A DNA stretch of 17,488 nt from Acidobacteriota bacterium (GTDB taxonomy: Bacteria > Actinomycetota > Acidimicrobiia > Acidimicrobiales > UBA8190). The notes below the pieces were generated by a model. That model saw only the letters and a program-made list of their open reading frames with translations. It had not been told where the DNA came from and made no database searches. How positions within the stretch are numbered: position 1 is the stretch's first letter; every line of letters begins with the position of its first letter. Location: NCBI GenBank assembly GCA_028872975.1, contig JAGWNV010000019.1, positions 1 through 17,488 on the forward strand, read 5' to 3'. The position numbers and the translations under genes are program-made. This document shows positions 5,726-13,271 of this stretch, piece by piece.

Positions 5726-8245
5726 CTACTCCTCGTCCTCCTCGGCCTCCACGGGGGCGACGGCCGCCACGCTGTGGCCCTCGTCGAGGCTCATGAGCCG
5801 CACACCGGTGGCGTCGCGGCCCTGGGCGGCGATCTCCCGGACGGCGGTGCGGATCACGACGCCGCCGGTCGAGACGAGGAGGATCTCGTCCTCGAGCGAG
5901 GCCATGAACGCCGAGACCACGAAGCCGCGGACGGCGGTGAGGCGGATGGCCCGGACCCCCTGGCCACCTCGGCCCTGACGGCCGAAGTGGTCCATCTTCG
6001 TCCGCTTTCCGTAGCCGGCGTCGGTCACGACGAGGATGTCGGCCCCTTCGCGGACGACGTCGCAGGACACGACCTCGTCACCGGCCCGCATCCGCATGCC
6101 CCGGACACCCGCCGCGTCCCGGCCCATGGGCCTGACGTCCTGCTCGGAGAACCGGATGCCCTGGCCGTTGCGGCTGACCATGACCACGTCGTCGTCGCCC
6201 GACGTGGCCACCACCCGTACGAGCTCGTCGCCGGCGCGGAGGGCGATGGCGATGAATCCCTCCCGGCGGGACTTGTCGTACTCGCTGAAGGCGGTCTTCT
6301 TCACCTGGCCCGCCTTGGTGGCGAACATGAGGAAGCCGTCGGTGTCGAAGTCCCTCGTGGCGACGATGGCCTGGATCCGCTCGTCGGGGGCGAGGGGGAG
6401 CAGGTTCACCGCCGCCGTGCCCCTGGCCGTCCTCTCTTTCTGGGGGACCTCGTGGGCCCGGAGGCGGTAGACGCGGCCCCGGTTGGAAAAGAGCAGGAGA
6501 TAGGCGTGGGCGGTGGTGTGGACGACGTGAGTGACGAGGTCCTCCTCCTTGAGCTTCGCCCCCCGCACCCCCCGGCCGCCTCTGCCCTGGGTCCGGAACG
6601 AAGCGGCCTGGACCGACTTGATGTAGCCGGCCTTGGTCATGGTGACCACGATCTCCTCGTCCTCGATGAGGTCCTCGACCCCCATCTCCCCGGGGTCGTG
6701 GGTGATCCGGGTCCGGCGGGGCTGGGCGAACTTCTCCCTCACCTCCGACAGCTCGCCGGCGATCACGGCGCGCAGCTTGGCCGGGTCGCCCAGGATGGCC
6801 TCGAGCTCGGCGATGGTCTCCCGGAGCTTGGCCATCTCCTCCTCGAGCTCGGACCGGCCGAGGCGGGTGAGCCGGCCCAGGGTCATGTCGAGGATGTGGG
6901 TGGCCTGCTCCTCGGAGAAGGAGAAGGGCTCCGCCATGAGCGCCTGCCGTGCGGCGGGCCTGTCGTCGGAGTTCCTGATCGTCTCGATGACGGCGTCGAG
7001 CATGTCGATGGCCCGGAGGAGGCCCTCGACGATGTGGGCCCGGTCCCTTGCCCGGCCGAGGCGGAACTCGGACCGGCGCCGGACCACCTCGACCTGGTGG
7101 GCGACGTAGGCGGAGAGGGCCTGGGCCAGATTCAGTGTCCGGGGCACCCCGTCGACGAGGGCCACCGTGTTCACCCCGAAGCTCACTTGCATGGGGGTGT
7201 GCTTGTAGAGGTTGTTCAGCACCACGTTGGCGTTGGCGTCGCGCTTGAGGTCTATGACGAGGCGCGACTTGCGCCCGGCCGAGTCGTTCTGTGTCCGGGC
7301 GATCCCGTCGAGCTCGCCGGCCTTCACGAGGTCGGCGATCTTCTTCTCCACCACCTCCACCGAGGTCTGGTAGGGAAGCTCCGTCACGACGATCCGCGAG
7401 ACGCCCTTCACCTCGTCGATCTCGGCGACGGCCCGCATCTTCACCGAGCCCCTGCCTGTGCGCGCCGCGTCGAGGATGCCCTGGCGGCCGAGGATCATCG
7501 CCCCCGTGGGGAAGTCGGGGCCCTTCACGAACTGGAGGAGCTCGTCGGCGGTGGCCTCGGGGTGCTCGAGGACGTGGAGGGTGGCGTCGATGACCTCGCC
7601 GAGGTTGTGGGGCGGGATGTTCGTGGCCATGCCGACGGCAATCCCCTGGGAGCCGTTCACGAGGAGGTTCGGGAACCGCGCCGGCAGCACCGTCGGCTCC
7701 TGCTGTGTCCCGTCGTAGTTGGCGACGAAGTCCACGGTGTCCTCGTCGATGCCGGCCATGAGTTCGAGGGCGAGGGGCGCCAGCCTGCACTCGGTGTACC
7801 GCATGGCAGCCGGGCCCTCGTCGGGCCCGGTCCCTCCGAAGTTCCCGTGCCCGTCGATGAGGGGGTGGCGGAGGCTGAAGTCCTGCACCATCCTGGCCAG
7901 GGCGTCGTAGATGGCGCTGTCGCCGTGCGGGTGGTAGGCGCCCATGACCTCCCCCACCACCCGGGCGCACTTGGCGTGCGGCCGATCGGGCCGGAGGTTC
8001 TGGTCGTACATCCCGTAGAGGATCCGCCGGTGCACCGGCTTGAGGCCGTCCCGGACGTCGGGCAGGGCCCTCGAGACGATGACGGACATGGAGTACTCGA
8101 GGAACGAGCGCTCCATCTCCACCTGGATTTCGATGGGCTCGATGGCGAGGACCTCCGCCACCGCGTCCGGCTCGGTGCCGACGGCGCCTCCTTCGGAGGC
8201 CGTGCCGTCGCCGCCCGGACCCCCCTTACCTGCGCGCCTGGCCAT
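5726..8245 (-). CDS. gyrA: DNA gyrase subunit A
   Basis: This 839-residue type IIA topoisomerase subunit cleaves and rejoins DNA so that gyrase can introduce negative supercoils with GyrB. After a Gly-rich N-terminal extension of about 25 residues come the landmark LPDVRDGLKPVHRRIL (61-76) and the quinolone-region helix YHPHGDSAIYDALARM (104-119). Ser110 and Asp114 are there at the E. coli Ser83/Asp87 positions, so no classical resistance substitution is seen. The catalytic tyrosine is Tyr150 in AAMRYTE. The DNA-wrapping C-terminal domain has the GyrA box QGRGGRG at 553-559 and ends in an acidic tail (EAEEDEE). ATG at 8245 has GGAGG 11 bp upstream. The gene follows gyrB by 53 bp, giving a gyrBA operon, with tRNA-Ile just downstream. 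Confidence 0.98.
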   Translation of the reverse strand: MARRAGKGGPGGDGTASEGGAVGTEPDAVAEVLAIEPIEIQVEMERSFLEYSMSVIVSRALPDVRDGLKPVHRRILYGMYDQNLRPDRPHAKCARVVGEVMGAYHPHGDSAIYDALARMVQDFSLRHPLIDGHGNFGGTGPDEGPAAMRYTECRLAPLALELMAGIDEDTVDFVANYDGTQQEPTVLPARFPNLLVNGSQGIAVGMATNIPPHNLGEVIDATLHVLEHPEATADELLQFVKGPDFPTGAMILGRQGILDAARTGRGSVKMRAVAEIDEVKGVSRIVVTELPYQTSVEVVEKKIADLVKAGELDGIARTQNDSAGRKSRLVIDLKRDANANVVLNNLYKHTPMQVSFGVNTVALVDGVPRTLNLAQALSAYVAHQVEVVRRRSEFRLGRARDRAHIVEGLLRAIDMLDAVIETIRNSDDRPAARQALMAEPFSFSEEQATHILDMTLGRLTRLGRSELEEEMAKLRETIAELEAILGDPAKLRAVIAGELSEVREKFAQPRRTRITHDPGEMGVEDLIEDEEIVVTMTKAGYIKSVQAASFRTQGRGGRGVRGAKLKEEDLVTHVVHTTAHAYLLLFSNRGRVYRLRAHEVPQKERTARGTAAVNLLPLAPDERIQAIVATRDFDTDGFLMFATKAGQVKKTAFSEYDKSRREGFIAIALRAGDELVRVVATSGDDDVVMVSRNGQGIRFSEQDVRPMGRDAAGVRGMRMRAGDEVVSCDVVREGADILVVTDAGYGKRTKMDHFGRQGRGGQGVRAIRLTAVRGFVVSAFMASLEDEILLVSTGGVVIRTAVREIAAQGRDATGVRLMSLDEGHSVAAVAPVEAEEDEE

Positions 8246-8270
8246 GTCCTGTTCGTCCTCCCGTCACGCG

Positions 8271-8288
8271 GCGGCCGGCGGGGGCCGC
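8271..8288 (-). repeat. Small hairpin in the gyrB-gyrA gap
   Basis: Arms GCGGCC (8271-8276) and GGCCGC (8283-8288) pair around a 6-nt loop in the 53-bp gap between the gyrB stop and the gyrA ribosome site. There is no T-run, so it is not an obvious terminator. It could tune the relative expression of the two subunits, but GC-rich chance is just as likely. Confidence 0.3.
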
Positions 8289-8298
8289 TGCTGCCGCC

Positions 8299-10251
8299 TC
8301 AGAAGTCGAGGAAGCGCACGTCCTTGGCGTTCGTCTGGATGAAGTGCCGCCGCTGCTCGACGTCGTCGCCCATGAGCACCGAGCAGACCTGGTCCGCCAG
8401 GGCCGCCTGCTCGACGGTGATCTGGAGGAGGGAACGCTTGCCGGGCTCCATGGTGGTGTCGCGCAGCTCGTGGAAGTCCATCTCGCCGAGCCCCTTGAGC
8501 CGCTGGAACTCCGCCTTGTGGTTCGGGTGCTCCTCGAGGAACGCCGTCTTGGCGGCGTCGTCCTTCAGGTACACCTTCTCCTTGCCGACGAGCGTCGAGA
8601 AGAGCGGGGGCTGGGCCACGTAGACGAAGCCCCCCTCGACGAGTGGCTTCATCTCCCTGAAGAAGAACGTGAGCAGCAGGGTCCGGATGTGGGACCCGTC
8701 GACGTCGGCGTCGGCGAGAATGATGACCTTGTGGTACCGGATCTTGTCGACGTCGAAGTCGTCGGCCAGGCCGGCGCCGATGGCGGAGATGAGCGCCTGG
8801 ATCTCGGCGTTCTTGAGCATCTTGTCGATCCGGGCCCGCTCGACGTTCAGGATCTTGCCTCGGATGGGGAGGATGGCCTGGGTCCGGGGATTGCGGGCGT
8901 CCTTTGCCGACCCTCCCGCCGAGTTGCCCTCGACGATGAACAACTCGCTCTCCCGGGGGTCGCGCGAGGAACAGTCGACGAGCTTGCCGGGGAGCCCCGC
9001 CCCGTCGAGGGCCGACTTGCGGCGGGTGAGGTCCCGGGCCGTCCTGGCCGCCACCCGGGCCCGGGCCGCCAGCGTCGACTTCTGGACGATCTTGTTGGCC
9101 TCGGTGGGGTGCTCCTCGAGCCACTCCGCGAGCTTCTCGTTGGTGGCCCGCTCCACGAGGGACCGGATCGAGACGTTGCCGAGCTTGCCCTTCGTCTGGC
9201 CCTCGAACTGCGGGTCCCGGAGACGGACGGAGATGATGGCGGTGAGGCCCTCCCGGATGTCCTCGCCGAGGAAGTTGTCCTCCTTCTCCTTGATCGACCC
9301 CTTGCCCCGGGCGTAGCGGTTGACGGCGTTGGTGAGGGCCTTCTTGAACCCCTCCTCGTGCATCCCGCCCTCGATGGTGGAGATCCCGTTGGCGAACGAG
9401 TGGATCGACTCGTGGAACCCGGTGTTCCACTGGAGGGCGATCTCGACCTCCTGGCCCTCCTCGGCCTGGGTGAAGGAGCAGACCCGGGCGAAGAGGCCTT
9501 CCTTGGCGGCGTTCAAGTGCTTCACGTAGTCGACGATGCCGCCGGTGTAGCGGAAGGTGACCTCCTGCTCGTGACCGGGTCGCTCGTCTCGGAACCGGAT
9601 CTCGAGGCCCTTGTTCAAGAAGGCCATGACCTGGAGCCGCTCGAGGACCGTCTGGGCCCGGAACTCGGTCTCCTCGAAGATCGAGGCGTCTGGCCAGAAG
9701 GTGACCGTGGTCCCGGTGCGACCCCGCGGGGCGGGGCCGGTCACGGCGAGGGGCGACTTGGGCTCTCCCCCGTCGGCGAACTCGGCGACGTGGTGCTGGC
9801 CGTCCCGGTCGACCTCGAGCACCAGCCGGGAGGACAGGGCGTTCACGACCGAGACGCCCACGCCGTGCAGGCCACCTGAGACCTTGTAGCCGCCGCCGCC
9901 GAACTTCCCCCCGGCGTGCAGGGTCGTGAGCACGAGCTCCGCCGCCGACCGCTCGGGGTACTGGGGATGGGGCCCCACGGGGATGCCCCGGCCGTTGTCG
10001 ACCACCTTGCACCCGCCGTCGGCCAGCAAGGTGACGTCGATCCGGGTGGCGAAGCCGGCCATGGCCTCGTCCACCGAGTTGTCCACGACCTCCCAGACGA
10101 GGTGGTGCAGACCCGTCGGGCCCGTCGACCCGATGTACATGCCCGGGCGCGCCCGGACAGGCTCGAGGCCCTCCAAGACCGTGATGTCGCCGGCGTCGTA
10201 GGAGCCGGCGGCGTCCCTGCCGGCAGTCAGATCCTCAACGTTCAGCGCCAC
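8299..10251 (-). CDS. gyrB: DNA gyrase subunit B
   Basis: This 650-residue ATPase subunit of gyrase carries the GHKL ATP-binding elements WEVVDNSVDEA (Glu54 catalytic, Asn58 for magnesium), VVDNGRGIPV (83-92) and GGLHGVGVSVVNALS (127-140). The transducer Lys354 lies in GQTKGKLGN. The TOPRIM domain shows EGNSAGG (Glu441) and DADVDGSHIRTLLLTFFFR (Asp514, Asp516, Asp518), the metal-binding acidic residues for DNA cleavage. The PLIEG-like and C-terminal signature GLGEMDFHELRDTTM follows. The length is that of the short actinobacterial type without the enterobacterial insert. The GTG at 10251 is preceded by AAAGG at a sensible distance, and the family N-terminus fits. A likely extended -10 promoter lies about 100 bp upstream. 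Confidence 0.98.
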   Translation of the reverse strand: MALNVEDLTAGRDAAGSYDAGDITVLEGLEPVRARPGMYIGSTGPTGLHHLVWEVVDNSVDEAMAGFATRIDVTLLADGGCKVVDNGRGIPVGPHPQYPERSAAELVLTTLHAGGKFGGGGYKVSGGLHGVGVSVVNALSSRLVLEVDRDGQHHVAEFADGGEPKSPLAVTGPAPRGRTGTTVTFWPDASIFEETEFRAQTVLERLQVMAFLNKGLEIRFRDERPGHEQEVTFRYTGGIVDYVKHLNAAKEGLFARVCSFTQAEEGQEVEIALQWNTGFHESIHSFANGISTIEGGMHEEGFKKALTNAVNRYARGKGSIKEKEDNFLGEDIREGLTAIISVRLRDPQFEGQTKGKLGNVSIRSLVERATNEKLAEWLEEHPTEANKIVQKSTLAARARVAARTARDLTRRKSALDGAGLPGKLVDCSSRDPRESELFIVEGNSAGGSAKDARNPRTQAILPIRGKILNVERARIDKMLKNAEIQALISAIGAGLADDFDVDKIRYHKVIILADADVDGSHIRTLLLTFFFREMKPLVEGGFVYVAQPPLFSTLVGKEKVYLKDDAAKTAFLEEHPNHKAEFQRLKGLGEMDFHELRDTTMEPGKRSLLQITVEQAALADQVCSVLMGDDVEQRRHFIQTNAKDVRFLDF

Positions 10252-10291
10252 GAACGCGCCCTTTCCAATTCCGGTCGGCCGGGAGGCACGG

Positions 10292-10303
10292 CTCGGCGCC
10301 GAG
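10292..10303. repeat. 12-bp perfect palindrome in the gyrB leader
   Basis: CTCGGCGCCGAG reads the same on both strands and lies between the putative gyrB -10 and the gyrB start. It could be an operator or a leader hairpin, but palindromes of this length are not rare in GC-rich DNA. Confidence 0.3.
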
Positions 10304-10345
10304 GCGGAATTCCGGGCCTGCGACGTGGGGTGCCGATGCCCCTCG

Positions 10346-10354
10346 AGTGTACCA
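10346..10354 (-). promoter_or_regulatory. Candidate extended -10 promoter for gyrBA
   Basis: The minus strand reads TGG followed by TACACT (plus 10346-10351). This matches the extended -10 form TGnTATAAT, with 4 of 6 in the hexamer including the key A and final T. No good -35 lies 16-18 bp upstream, which extended -10 promoters can tolerate. Transcription would start near 10339 and give a leader of about 90 nt before gyrB. The 202-bp gap (10252-10453) between dciA and gyrB leaves room for an independent gyrase promoter. Confidence 0.42.
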
Positions 10355-10453
10355 GGAGGGGGTGACGATCAGACCCTTCGGCGGCCCGCCGCGAGGCGTC
10401 CCGGAGGTCCCTGAAACGACGCTTCGGACACTGGCCCGAGGCCCTCGCGCGCC

Positions 10454-10804
10454 TCAGGAATGGACGCGCACTTCGAGCCGCTCGGGCGCTCGCCCCGGGG
10501 GGCACGCTGAGGCGACTTTCGCCAGGATCTCGGAGGCGAGATGGCGGACCTGGGTGGCCCAGGCCGGATGGTCGGCGGAGACCACGAGCGTCGCGTCGCG
10601 CAGCCGGACCGGCCGCACGTGGCTCGCCATGGTCGGCCCCACGAGCTCCTCCCAGCGCCCGAAGACCGCACCGAGGACGTCGGGTCCCGCCACGCCGATC
10701 CGCTCGGAGACGAGGCCGAGGACCTCGGCGAGGGGCACAGGGCCGTCGGTGTTGCGACCCCGGCCGGCACGCCGCCGCGGCGGCGGTGTCCCCTCGGCCG
10801 TCAC
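10454..10804 (-). CDS. dciA: DUF721 protein, DciA-type replicative helicase operator
   Basis: This small basic protein has 116 residues. After a Pro/Arg-rich start, residues 23-98 form the DUF721 domain: PVPLAEVLGLVSERIGV, FGRWEELVGPTMASHVRPV, LVVSADHPAWATQVRHL. The conserved Trp in HPAWATQ(V/L)RHL and the WeelVG motif are typical. In bacteria lacking DnaC/DnaI, DciA helps load or operate the DnaB replicative helicase. This role is established for the family, not shown here. The position between recF and gyrB is the conserved actinobacterial location. Its GTG start overlaps the recF TGA in a GTGA (10801-10804), so the two genes are translationally coupled. Confidence 0.9.
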   Translation of the reverse strand: MTAEGTPPPRRRAGRGRNTDGPVPLAEVLGLVSERIGVAGPDVLGAVFGRWEELVGPTMASHVRPVRLRDATLVVSADHPAWATQVRHLASEILAKVASACPPGRAPERLEVRVHS

Positions 10805-11916
10805 CGGGGCCCTCCGGCGGGCACCAACCGGCCGCCCTGCACGTCGACCACCCGGTCGGGGGCGACCACGGCGGGCGGGTCCACGGCCGTGGTGAGCAGC
10901 ACCTGCCCGGCCGGGAGCTGTGCCACCAGGGCCTCGGCGCGTCGCGCATCGAGCTCGGAGAAGACGTCGTCGAGGAGGAGCACCGGCGCCACCCCCTGTT
11001 CCTCGGTGGCCAGCTGATGGGCGGCCAACCGCAGTGACAGTGCCACGCTCCGCTGCTCGCCCTGGGAGGCCTGGGAGCGCGCCGGGCGTCCCGCCAGGGT
11101 GAGCTCGAGCTCGTCGCGGTGCGGTCCGACCGAGGTGGCCTGCCGCCGGAGATCGTCCTGTCGGGCATCGGCCAGCGCATCGGCCAGCGGGCCCGTCCAG
11201 GACCGTCTGTAGGCGAGCTCGACCCCGCCGGACTCGCCGTTGCCCTCGGGCGCGTCGGCGCCGGCGAGTCGCCCGTGGGCCTGCACCACGAACGGCCGGA
11301 GGGCGTCGACGAGCTCGGCCCGGGCGGCGGCCAAGGCCTCGCCCGCGGACGCCAGCCTGCTGTCCCAGACGTCGAGGGTGGAGAGGACTTCGGGGACGTG
11401 CCGCCCCCCGGCCTGGTGCAGGAGGGCGGCCCGTTGGCGGAGGACCCGCTCGACCTCGCCGACGAGCGCCTCGTCGCGGGGGTGGCGGGCCACGAGGATG
11501 TCGTCGAGGTACTCCCGACGCCCGCCCGGGCCGCCCTGGACGACGACGAGGTCCTCGGGGGAGAACACCGACACCCGAAGGGTCTCCGCCAACTGCACCC
11601 TCCGGCGCACCGGCTGGCGGTTGACCTGGATCCTCCCGGTCCGGTCCCGGGGGATCTCGGCCTCGACGAGCTGCTGGCGCGTGCCCTGGAGCGTCTCGGC
11701 CCGGACCACGGCACGGTCGGCTCTACCGCGGACCACGACGTCTCGGGGCGCGCCCCGGAACGACCGCTGTGTTGCCAACCAGCCCACGGCCTCGAGGACC
11801 GAGGTCTTCCCGGCCCCGTTCTCCCCACGGAGCACGGTGAGCCCTTCGGGGTCCGGCTCGAAGACGGCTTCGGTGAAACAGCGGAAGTCGGTCAACCAGA
11901 GCCTGGTGACGGACAC
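10801..11916 (-). CDS. recF: DNA replication and repair protein RecF
   Basis: This 371-residue SMC-like ATPase works with RecO and RecR to load RecA onto gapped DNA at stalled forks. It opens SVTRLWLTDFRCF, the classic RecF N-terminus. Walker A is GENGAGKTS (31-39), the ABC-type signature is SQGEQRSVALSLRLA (284-298), and Walker B with D-loop is VLLLDDVFSELD (312-323). The family motif SPEDLVVVQGGPGGRREYLD (119-138) is intact. Start is GTG at 11916, only 19 bp after the dnaN stop, with a poor Shine-Dalgarno, so translation probably relies on coupling to dnaN. The 3' end overlaps dciA by 4 bp. Confidence 0.97.
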   Translation of the reverse strand: MSVTRLWLTDFRCFTEAVFEPDPEGLTVLRGENGAGKTSVLEAVGWLATQRSFRGAPRDVVVRGRADRAVVRAETLQGTRQQLVEAEIPRDRTGRIQVNRQPVRRRVQLAETLRVSVFSPEDLVVVQGGPGGRREYLDDILVARHPRDEALVGEVERVLRQRAALLHQAGGRHVPEVLSTLDVWDSRLASAGEALAAARAELVDALRPFVVQAHGRLAGADAPEGNGESGGVELAYRRSWTGPLADALADARQDDLRRQATSVGPHRDELELTLAGRPARSQASQGEQRSVALSLRLAAHQLATEEQGVAPVLLLDDVFSELDARRAEALVAQLPAGQVLLTTAVDPPAVVAPDRVVDVQGGRLVPAGGPR

Positions 11917-11935
11917 GGCCAGCCGGTCCGGGTGC

Positions 11936-13054
11936 TCAGGAGACGCGTACGGGCATCAGGAGGTAGCGGTAGTCGTCGTGCTCCGGGCTCCGCACCGTGG
12001 CCGGCTTGGTGGCGTCGAGGGTCTCGAGGAGCACCTCGTCGCCGAGTACCGCCTCGACGCCGTCGAGGAGATAGGTCGGGTTGAAGGCCACGGTGAGCTC
12101 CTCACCCTCGTACTGGGCGTCCACGTCCTCGCTGGCGTGGCCCACCTCCTGGGACACGACGGTGAGCTCCACGGTCCCCGACCGCATCGTGAGCCGGACC
12201 GGGGTGGTGTTGTCACGCACGAGCAGCCGGACGCGCCGGAGGGCGTCGATCAGACCTTCCTTCGCCACCCGCAGCTGGTTCGGGTAGCCGGGAGGGATGA
12301 GCTGGCGGTAGTCGGGGAACCGTCCGTCGAGGAGCCGGGTGGTGAGGCGGACGCCGTCGACGGAGAAGGTGGCGTCGAGCTCCCCCACCGAGAACCCCAC
12401 CTCTTTGGCGGTGTCGTCCTTCCCACCACCGGGGAGCAGCCGCTGGAGCTCAGTGAGGGCCCGGGCCGGGACGAGGATCTGCTCGGTCCCGGCCGGCAGG
12501 GGGCCGGTGCCGGCCACGTCCCGCAGGGCGAGCCGGTAGGAGTCGGTGGCGACGAACCTCGTCCCTTCCCCCTCGGCCGCCACCAGGACTCCGGTGAGGA
12601 GGGGCCGGGCGTCGTCCCCGGAGGCGGCCCGGACCACCTGGCGGAGGGCTTCGGCCAGCACCGCCGACGGCAAGCTCACTTGGTCGTCCCTGGGTTCGGG
12701 AAGGACCGGGAAGTCCTCGACCGGGTAGGTCCGGACCACGAACCGGGAGCGGGCCGCGGAGATCTCGACCTCGTCCTCGCCCCCCTCCACCGTCACCGCC
12801 CCGGGCTCGAGGGCGCGGACGATGTCGGCCGCCAGCCTGGCCGGGGCCACCAGCACCCCGTCGTCGAGGCCGATGGCCTCACCCTCCACCCGGACGGTCA
12901 GGTCCAGGTCGGTGCCGACGACGCTGAGGCGGTTCCCGGCGACCTCGACGCGGATCCCGTTGAGGCTCGTGGTCGTCGCCCCCCGCGAGGTGACCGCCCG
13001 GCTCGCCGTCGTCAGGGCGTCGACGAGGGTGTCTCGCTCACAGCGGAACTTCAC
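11936..13054 (-). CDS. dnaN: DNA polymerase III beta subunit (sliding clamp)
   Basis: This is a 372-residue beta clamp, the normal length for three tandem clamp domains (about 1-120, 125-245, 250-372). It dimerises around DNA and tethers polymerase III and repair proteins. Landmarks are MKFRCERDTLVDAL at the start, FVATDSYRLALR in the middle domain, LDGRFPDYRQLIPPGYPNQL at the domain 2-3 boundary, and the C-terminal YLLMPVR segment that forms part of the peptide-binding pocket. The start is GTG at 13054 with AAAGGA just upstream. Its ribosome site lies at the edge of the AT-rich origin element, so replication initiation and dnaN expression share DNA. Confidence 0.98.
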   Translation of the reverse strand: MKFRCERDTLVDALTTASRAVTSRGATTTSLNGIRVEVAGNRLSVVGTDLDLTVRVEGEAIGLDDGVLVAPARLAADIVRALEPGAVTVEGGEDEVEISAARSRFVVRTYPVEDFPVLPEPRDDQVSLPSAVLAEALRQVVRAASGDDARPLLTGVLVAAEGEGTRFVATDSYRLALRDVAGTGPLPAGTEQILVPARALTELQRLLPGGGKDDTAKEVGFSVGELDATFSVDGVRLTTRLLDGRFPDYRQLIPPGYPNQLRVAKEGLIDALRRVRLLVRDNTTPVRLTMRSGTVELTVVSQEVGHASEDVDAQYEGEELTVAFNPTYLLDGVEAVLGDEVLLETLDATKPATVRSPEHDDYRYLLMPVRVS

Positions 13055-13062
13055 ACAGGATC

Positions 13063-13102
13063 CTTTCTAGAAAAGAGATAATTCTTACAAGGGCAGTAAT
13101 AA
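13063..13102. other. AT-rich duplex-unwinding element with DnaA-trio-like triplets
   Basis: Positions 13063-13090 are about 75 percent A+T, in sharp contrast to the GC-rich surroundings. On the minus strand the order is a DnaA box, then CCCC (13103-13106), then TTATTACTG (13094-13102). Read 3' to 5' on the opposite strand this gives AAT AAT GAC, of which AAT AAT fits the published DnaA-trio pattern (G/A)A(T/A) and GAC matches it only partly. This matches the box / GC spacer / trio / AT-rich order described for bacterial unwinding elements. Confidence 0.6.
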
Positions 13103-13106
13103 GGGG

Positions 13107-13122
13107 TGTGGATTGTGGACCA
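13107..13122 (-). promoter_or_regulatory. Two overlapping DnaA boxes beside the unwinding element
   Basis: On the minus strand TGGTCCACA (13122-13114) matches the actinobacterial consensus TTGTCCACA at 8 of 9 positions. CAATCCACA (13115-13107) matches TTATCCACA at 7 of 9. They point the same way towards the AT-rich element and are 7 bp apart, overlapping by two bases. The DnaA protein here has the intact recognition helix GGRDHTTVMHA. Confidence 0.7.
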
Positions 13123-13154
13123 CCGACGGTTCGCCGAGGTGGGACCACGAGTCG

Positions 13155-13246
13155 TCGTCCACCGGCCGGTGTGCGATGTCCACCGGTACCGCCCGGCGGC
13201 CGGCGCCGGCCTGGCGTCGTCCACCGTCGGCACCCCACGGTCCACA
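13155..13246 (+). promoter_or_regulatory. Four phased degenerate DnaA boxes
   Basis: The boxes are TCGTCCACC (13155-13163), ATGTCCACC (13176-13184), TCGTCCACC (13217-13225) and CGGTCCACA (13238-13246). Each matches TTGTCCACA at 7 of 9 positions with the TCCAC core intact. All lie on the plus strand, opposite in direction to the pair by the unwinding element. Start-to-start spacing is 21, 41 and 21 bp, close to whole helical turns, which would place bound DnaA on one face of the DNA. Confidence 0.6.
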
Positions 13247-13271
13247 GGCTCGGCGCTGCCCGCCCACAGGG

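Larger units (their letters stand above)
13055..13271. other. oriC: Putative chromosomal replication origin (oriC)
   Basis: The 217-bp gap between dnaA and dnaN has no gene. It contains an AT-rich element next to dnaN (13063-13102), two tandem DnaA boxes on the minus strand (13107-13122), and four degenerate boxes on the plus strand (13155, 13176, 13217 and 13238). The dnaA-dnaN gap is the experimentally known origin location in Streptomyces and Mycobacterium. At about 217 bp it is compact compared with those origins. A further box group lies upstream of dnaA and could belong to a bipartite origin. Confidence 0.85.

Noticed and set aside
5774..8623. Very long open plus-strand frame opposite gyrA and the end of gyrB
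   Set aside because: It is the antisense shadow of GC-rich gyrA codons, has no ribosome site or recognisable domain, and gyrA is unambiguous.
11240..13081. Long plus-strand open frame opposite recF and dnaN
   Set aside because: Composition is low-complexity and mirrors the clamp and RecF codons; no family pattern is visible.
13061..13093. TTGTAA / TAGAAA promoter for dnaN inside the AT-rich element
   Set aside because: The spacer is only 15 bp and the -10 would fall about 14 bp from the dnaN start, leaving no room for the ribosome site after the transcription start.
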